From: Methylotenera_A sp031429035 | Lineage (GTDB): Bacteria > Pseudomonadota > Gammaproteobacteria > Burkholderiales > Methylophilaceae | Direction: 5' to 3' | Assembly: GCA_031429035.1 (NCBI GenBank) | Contig: JANOYU010000020.1 | Coordinates: 1-27,769, forward strand | DNA: 27,769 bases | Shown: positions 23,235-27,769 of the stretch, piece after piece | Position numbering within the stretch: the first letter of the stretch is position 1 | Layout: each line of letters opens with the position of its first letter | The notes under the pieces: generated by a model | Database searches by the model: none | What the model saw: only the letters and a program-made list of their open reading frames with translations | Told to the model about the DNA's origin: nothing | Position numbers and translations under genes: made by a program

Positions 23235-25325
23235 TTATTTTTTATCTTTCTTATTATTTAACACATACGGCCTAGCTTGCACCAGCCAAAATGTGTCTTT
23301 GCCATCTTTAGTTTCTAACACCCATTCTATATCTAGCACGTCGGTATTTTTAAAAATTTTGGTCACCCGCTTTGCAGCCGTAGATAGCAGTTTTGCGCGT
23401 TTTTCCGTTAAAATCGCCTCGCCTTTTGGCACGGGCATCTCAATCATGCCGCCGCTTTCATTTGCTACCAACATGGTGGTTTCGTCACTGCGACTAATCA
23501 CCCGCGTGCCGTCGTTGCTGGTGTCAAACAAAATTTGCTCAGCCACTTTTTGGCCCTCTACCACGCGCATACCTAGGCCCCACTTGGCGTTGATGGTGTA
23601 TGTGCCAGCTTGGTGCCCCCAAATATCTGTCGTCAATAACACACCTGCCGCAGCCGCATTAACAGCAGTTTGAATAAGCACAGCGGGGTAGACTTGATCA
23701 TGCGAAATGCCAAAATAGGCACGTTCTTCTACCGCACGCAAGTTCCAAACCGATGCCCATACTTGCTTAATCGCGGCTTCTAGTGCGGCGTCAGTTTTTA
23801 CATTTGGCACTGTGTCGTATAAACCCGCACCATTAAAACCTTTTAGGTCTTCTGCATTGGTGCTGCTACGAACAAACACACCTCGGCCAGCCAATTGTGT
23901 TTGCCATTGTTTGGTTATGGTTGTTAATGCCGATGGGCTGAGAGGTGCATGGATAATGGCTTGGCGCAAATCGGTTAAGCTTTTTTTACGCCAAGCTATA
24001 TCTGTTTTAAAACGTGTGTCTGCCAGCATTGTTTGAATGCTATTGCCAATTTTGTTTTGCTTAATATGTGCCACATAATAACTAAATGGCACGCCAAATC
24101 CGTCTGGAATATTTAACGGTACAGCAAAGCCATCCGCCACACTCATGGGTGATTTTGCTTGCAGCATCTCACCCAAATTAGCTGTTTTTGCCCCGTATTT
24201 AGTAGCATCAATTGCGCGTATTGCATTTAAAGGTGCAAGTTTGGTCGAGGTTAAATCTGCTTTGGGTAAATCAATTTGTTTTACTGTTAATTTTACTGTT
24301 GCCGCCGCAATTTCTTGCGCGCTTGCAGGCGTTAAAGTCAAGCGCTGTTCTGTCACCTCCATGCGCACCCATTGACCTTTTAGCGAAAAAATCACTTCTG
24401 CCGCATAAATATCACTGCAATTGGGTATACCCCAAGCAGCAGCGCGCAAATTAACATGCGCCAGCGGCGTGCTGGGCGCATCAGTAATAATACCCGCTAC
24501 CGGCGAAATATCGGGGTAGGCCTCTTGCAAAAACACAATTTCATCTGGCGCAAATTGCAAATTCTCATACTTGGTGCCAACTGGCACAAAGTTTAAGCGC
24601 CCCACCGCTACGCCCGTGTTAAAAGCTTGATATGGCTGCGATTTGTAAATCTGATTATTGTTAATGCTAGCAATCTTGTAAGGTTTAAGCTGCTTGGCAA
24701 CTTTTTCTTGCATGCTGGAATCTGGCCTAAATACTAGCGGCGCAACTGTAAAAGTTTGTTGCAGTTTTTTATATGCGCTGCGAATATCATTGGCTTGAAT
24801 GGTATCGCCTTCCCAAAATGAGAACGTCCATAAACCATTATGTTGGCTTTGTGTACCTGCTTTAATTTGTGGATAATGCGTTATGTAACCCAAAATAAAC
24901 TGCGGTTTTTTAGTGCTGTAATTTTGGTTGTAATAACGCATATTATCTGCGGTGCGTGGTATTTTTTGCAAATAATCCACCACAAAATCAGCATGCAAAG
25001 CAAACACATTGCTATCCACAAAATAGATTTTATTGGTTTTAATATCAATCACAAATTTGCTAAACTCAAAATCACGCAAGGGTTTAGATAATTGTTGCCA
25101 AGTGGCTAAATTGTTCACTTGCGGCTGCCAAACGCGCTGACCTTGTGGCACAGGCTTACTTGCCACATCGCAGTCTTTGCACATAATGCCAGCGGGTGGC
25201 TGTGTTTGCGCTTGCTCATTTTGTTGCTTAATTTGTTCTGGACTCATGCGCCGCGCTTCGGCCGTAGAGATGCACAGAATAAACGCGCATGTTAAACTGA
25301 TGATTGATTGAATTATTTTAGGCAT
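23235..25325 (-). CDS. Exported PEP-synthase-like protein (PEP-utiliser mobile plus PPDK ATP-grasp domain)
   Basis: 696 aa. A signal peptide is clear (about 1-24, IIQSIISLTCAFILCISTAEA before RRM), so the protein should act outside the cytoplasm. CxxC follows at C49 and C52. A PEP-utiliser mobile-domain-like segment is at about 270-303 (DAPSTPLAHVNLRAAAWGIPN, H290 in the phospho-His position). The PPDK/PEP-synthase ATP-grasp domain spans about 375-690: GAKTANLGEML, VFVRSSTNAEDLKGFNGAGLYD (R486 region), and DIEWVLE with FWLVQARPY. The order (mobile domain first) is swapped relative to PpsA, and the C-terminal PEP/pyruvate barrel is missing. Enzymatic activity is uncertain because ATP is not expected in the periplasm. 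A metallopeptidase-like gene follows 2 bases downstream. Confidence 0.82.
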   Translation of the reverse strand: MPKIIQSIISLTCAFILCISTAEARRMSPEQIKQQNEQAQTQPPAGIMCKDCDVASKPVPQGQRVWQPQVNNLATWQQLSKPLRDFEFSKFVIDIKTNKIYFVDSNVFALHADFVVDYLQKIPRTADNMRYYNQNYSTKKPQFILGYITHYPQIKAGTQSQHNGLWTFSFWEGDTIQANDIRSAYKKLQQTFTVAPLVFRPDSSMQEKVAKQLKPYKIASINNNQIYKSQPYQAFNTGVAVGRLNFVPVGTKYENLQFAPDEIVFLQEAYPDISPVAGIITDAPSTPLAHVNLRAAAWGIPNCSDIYAAEVIFSLKGQWVRMEVTEQRLTLTPASAQEIAAATVKLTVKQIDLPKADLTSTKLAPLNAIRAIDATKYGAKTANLGEMLQAKSPMSVADGFAVPLNIPDGFGVPFSYYVAHIKQNKIGNSIQTMLADTRFKTDIAWRKKSLTDLRQAIIHAPLSPSALTTITKQWQTQLAGRGVFVRSSTNAEDLKGFNGAGLYDTVPNVKTDAALEAAIKQVWASVWNLRAVEERAYFGISHDQVYPAVLIQTAVNAAAAGVLLTTDIWGHQAGTYTINAKWGLGMRVVEGQKVAEQILFDTSNDGTRVISRSDETTMLVANESGGMIEMPVPKGEAILTEKRAKLLSTAAKRVTKIFKNTDVLDIEWVLETKDGKDTFWLVQARPYVLNNKKDKK

Positions 25326-25339
25326 AGCAGCAATTTAAC

Positions 25340-26557
25340 ATGGCAAACCAAAATTACAAAAAAATAGTATTGGGAATCACAGGCGGCATTGCGGCATATA
25401 AAGCGGCCGAGCTGTTACGGCTATTGGTAAAAAATAATTACGATGTGCAAGTGGTAATGACCGAATCGGCCACGCAATTTATTACGCCAGTAACTATGCA
25501 AGCCTTGTCTGGAAAGCCCGTATTTGTTGGCATGTGGGATAGCACCATAGATAACGGTATGCCGCATATTGAGCTTAGCCGCGATGCCGATGCGATTGTG
25601 ATTGCGCCGGCAACAGCCGAATTTGTGGCTAAATTACTGCATGGCCGTGCCGATGATTTGTTATCCACGCTATGTTTAGCACGCGATTGCCCGCTATTAG
25701 TCGCGCCTGCCATGAACAAACAAATGTGGGAAAACCCTGCCACGCAGCGTAATTTTGCACAGTTAATTGCCGACAACATTACTGTGCTTGGCCCTGGCAG
25801 CGGCGATCAAGCCTGTGGCGAAGTTGGCCTAGGCCGTATGTTAGAGCCAGAAGAATTGCTGGCTGGTATTAACCGCTTTTTTACGCCTAAATTATTGGCG
25901 GGCAAGCGCATATTAATCACTGCTGGCGCCACGCTTGAGATGATAGACCCAGTGCGCGCCATTACCAATTTAAGCAGTGGTAGAATGGGCTTTGCACTGG
26001 CGCAAGTGGCGGCTGATATGGGCGCAGAAGTCACTTTGGTTTACGGCAAAGTGGAATTTAGCCGAGACAAAATAGCTGCCCTGCAAGCCAATATCCATGC
26101 GGTCTGCAGCCTATCTGCCGAAAGCATGTATCAAGCCGTAATGAAAAATATCCAAGATTTTAAATTTGGGCCACAAGATATTTTTATTGGCGTGGCGGCA
26201 GTTGCAGATTACACGCCAGCAAAACCAAGCACTCAAAAAATCAAAAAAAGTGAGTCACTTCTCAACATAGATTTGACCGCAACAAAAGATATTTTAGCCG
26301 ATGTCGCCAGCCTGCCAAACGCACCATTTTGCGTGGGTTTTGCCGCAGAATCTGAAAAGCTTATTGAATATGCAACGGCAAAAAGAAAAGCCAAAAAACT
26401 GCCATTAATTGTGGCAAACGATGTAAAAACTGCCATGGGTAGCGACGAAAATTCTGTGACGCTGATTGACGATGCTGGCGCGTACGCGTTGCCAAAGGCT
26501 GACAAAATGACAGTGGCGCATGGCATTTTAAAACATATTTCCAGCATGATTAAATAG
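25340..26557 (+). CDS. coaBC: Bifunctional phosphopantothenoylcysteine decarboxylase/synthetase
   Basis: 405 aa, the usual length. It forms 4'-phosphopantetheine from 4'-phosphopantothenate and cysteine in CoA synthesis. The N-terminal flavin-dependent CoaC half has LGITGGIAAYKAAEL, H76 in MPHIELS, PAMNKQMW (N126) and ACGE (C159), each one position from the E. coli residues. The C-terminal CTP-dependent CoaB half has LITAGATLEMIDPVRAITN, NLSSGRMG (210-217) and the basic KIKK segment (300-303). It is divergent from the exported PEP-synthase-like gene; only 14 bases separate the two starts, so promoters must lie within the opposing coding ends. dut, often its neighbour, is not next. Confidence 0.96.
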   Translation: MANQNYKKIVLGITGGIAAYKAAELLRLLVKNNYDVQVVMTESATQFITPVTMQALSGKPVFVGMWDSTIDNGMPHIELSRDADAIVIAPATAEFVAKLLHGRADDLLSTLCLARDCPLLVAPAMNKQMWENPATQRNFAQLIADNITVLGPGSGDQACGEVGLGRMLEPEELLAGINRFFTPKLLAGKRILITAGATLEMIDPVRAITNLSSGRMGFALAQVAADMGAEVTLVYGKVEFSRDKIAALQANIHAVCSLSAESMYQAVMKNIQDFKFGPQDIFIGVAAVADYTPAKPSTQKIKKSESLLNIDLTATKDILADVASLPNAPFCVGFAAESEKLIEYATAKRKAKKLPLIVANDVKTAMGSDENSVTLIDDAGAYALPKADKMTVAHGILKHISSMIK

Positions 26558-26572
26558 CGCGAGAGAAAATAA

Positions 26573-26611
26573 ATGCTCTACAAGCCCCATGGATATTGGC
26601 TTCCAGAGCAT
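26573..26611. repeat. 39-bp dispersed hairpin repeat, copy 2
   Basis: Arms ATGCTCTACAAGCC and GGCTTCCAGAGCAT pair at 12 of 14 positions around the loop CCATGGATATT. It is the inverted-orientation partner of the repeat at 21623-21661 (same 39-bp length, loops reverse-complementary apart from two bases). It lies 16 bases after the coaBC stop. Confidence 0.75.
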
Positions 26612-26663
26612 CGAAATAATTAAGTACAATTTAAAACGTTGTTTAAATGATTAAACTAGAAAA

Positions 26664-27769
26664 GTGACTGCAAACCTACCCTACAAATTACTGCCGCTTA
26701 AAGACGCTTTTGCCGATTACCCAGGTGGCGCAAAAGCGTTTTTGCAAGATCATGGCGGCTATGTGAATAAACCAAAAGATTGCTATGTGGCTGTTGTGGA
26801 TGAAGATTTTACCAATCTCACTACCTCAACAGTGGATACCGATAGCATTTTTGGCGCAGAAATGGCACTGCCAAATGATGACGCCAATTTAAGCGCGATT
26901 GTTTTTAAAAAAAATCTTAATCTGCCAAACGGTGGCTTTATAGACTTTGAAATGGATTGGTCGCCATCGTTAATTGTGGATGGCAATTTAACTGCGCGCG
27001 TTTTAAATTTATCGGGCGGCCATACATTAATAAACGGCAATTGCACGATTAAAGAAGTTTTATACGGATTTTACAATCACGGCGAGCTGGTGGTGAACGG
27101 CGCAACCAACGCGCCACTAATCATTGCTGACGATTACAGCATGCACCTAAAAGGCACGGTAATTGCGCAATATATCATGGGCACGGCTTGGAAAACGCTG
27201 GCGCCAACTAGCAAAACGCCTGTTTGGGATGTTTCAGACGATGCGAAAAAAATCAAAGCGGTGATGGATCCATTTTTTATGGACGAGCATGGTTTTGATG
27301 GCGGCTTAATTAATATTGCATTGGATGTTGGCGATTGCATTTTAAAAGAAAAGCCTGCCGACGCAAAAAAGCGCAAAAAAAGCCATTATTATCAATTATC
27401 GGATTATGTAAAAGATAAGCTGAGCATTTTAGAAGCACAAAAAACGCCTGTGACTGCGCTGCAATTAGGCGGTAGCCACATGGGACAATTTCCTGAGCAG
27501 TTTAAGCAATTTAAGTCGGCAGAACTGATTAATTTACGCAACAACAGCATAAAAGCGTTGCCAACTTGGTTAGACCAATTTAGCCAGTTGCGGCATTTAG
27601 ACTTAAGCACCAACGATATTAAAAAGCTGAAACTAAGCCCAGAGCAACAAGCCAATATTGAATCGCTGAATATTAGCGACACGCTAATTTTAAAAATTGA
27701 AGACGAATTAAAAGCATTACCTAAGCTAAACGAGCTATGTTTTGGCAAAAAAGATTATGGCAATGGTGG
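26664..27769 (+). CDS. Beta-helix plus leucine-rich-repeat protein (3' end beyond window)
   Basis: 368 codons are visible and the frame runs off the end. It starts at GTG 26664 (VTANLPYKLLPLKDAF), with only a weak AGAAA upstream. Residues about 90-185 form short hydrophobic strands typical of a right-handed beta-helix or polymer-forming cytoskeletal-like fold (LIVDGNLTARVLNLSGGHTL, then ELVVNGATNAPLIIADDYSM). A basic linker (KPADAKKRKKSHYYQ) follows. From about 275 there are leucine-rich repeats (AELINLRNNSIKALPTWL, LRHLDLSTNDIKKLKL). No signal peptide is present, so it is probably cytosolic. The function is unknown; such two-part proteins often mediate protein contacts. Confidence 0.8.
   Translation, partial: MTANLPYKLLPLKDAFADYPGGAKAFLQDHGGYVNKPKDCYVAVVDEDFTNLTTSTVDTDSIFGAEMALPNDDANLSAIVFKKNLNLPNGGFIDFEMDWSPSLIVDGNLTARVLNLSGGHTLINGNCTIKEVLYGFYNHGELVVNGATNAPLIIADDYSMHLKGTVIAQYIMGTAWKTLAPTSKTPVWDVSDDAKKIKAVMDPFFMDEHGFDGGLINIALDVGDCILKEKPADAKKRKKSHYYQLSDYVKDKLSILEAQKTPVTALQLGGSHMGQFPEQFKQFKSAELINLRNNSIKALPTWLDQFSQLRHLDLSTNDIKKLKLSPEQQANIESLNISDTLILKIEDELKALPKLNELCFGKKDYGNG

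Noticed and set aside
1..27769. CRISPR arrays, rRNA or tRNA genes, full insertion sequences
   Set aside because: No regularly spaced repeats, no recognisable tRNA cloverleaf or rRNA sequence, and no transposase gene were seen on either strand by reading; a dedicated scan could not be run.

Overview
The window looks like chromosomal DNA from a moderately AT-rich betaproteobacterium, most probably a member of the Methylophilaceae (Methylotenera-like). This is inferred from the dusB-fis-purH / purD / hemF order, the small class I cytochrome c with a GPMPMP methionine loop, the cstA-ybdD pair and overall protein character. No database search was possible, so the taxonomic call is an inference. 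Gene density is high. No stretch over 300 bases lacks a gene: the longest gaps are 14872-15080, which carries a strong sigma-54-type promoter, and 848-1023, which carries a long palindromic repeat.

Layout. 1-1284 (+): the tail of an unknown gene, a MoCF/CinA-like domain protein and a YkgJ-type cysteine-cluster protein, the last two separated by a 96-bp palindrome. 1392-7176 (+): an information and biosynthesis run of dusB (apparently starting at ATT), fis, purH, a phage-type ORF6N protein wedged between purH and purD, purD, a tiny hydrophobic ORF overlapping hemF, and hemF. 7236-8633 (+): an APC amino acid permease ending at a clear bidirectional terminator. 8698-14008 (-): cytochrome c, then (in transcription order) ilvD, a YeaD-type mutarotase and a YyaL/DsbH-like protein. 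14068-14871 (+): lgt. 15081-15257 (+): a 58-aa protein behind a sigma-54-like promoter. 15273-18070 (-): cstA and three short, overlapping downstream genes, including ybdD and a TIGR03643-type protein. 18195-21573 (+): an MsbA-like ABC exporter and a SEC-C/TPR/arginine-methyltransferase-like fusion. 21688-25325 (-): radC, a possible zinc metallopeptidase and an apparently exported PEP-synthase-like protein. 25340-26557 (+): coaBC. 26664-end (+): an incomplete beta-helix plus leucine-rich-repeat protein.

Most genes are housekeeping: tRNA dihydrouridylation, purine, haem, branched-chain amino acid and CoA synthesis, and lipoprotein maturation. The most unusual parts are (a) the PEP-synthase-like protein with an N-terminal signal peptide, paired 2 bp apart with a membrane-anchored HExxH protein; (b) the SEC-C/TPR/PRMT-like fusion; (c) the ATT start of dusB; (d) the sigma-54 promoter before an unrecognised 58-aa gene; and (e) three kinds of small palindromic or terminal-inverted-repeat elements in the spacers.
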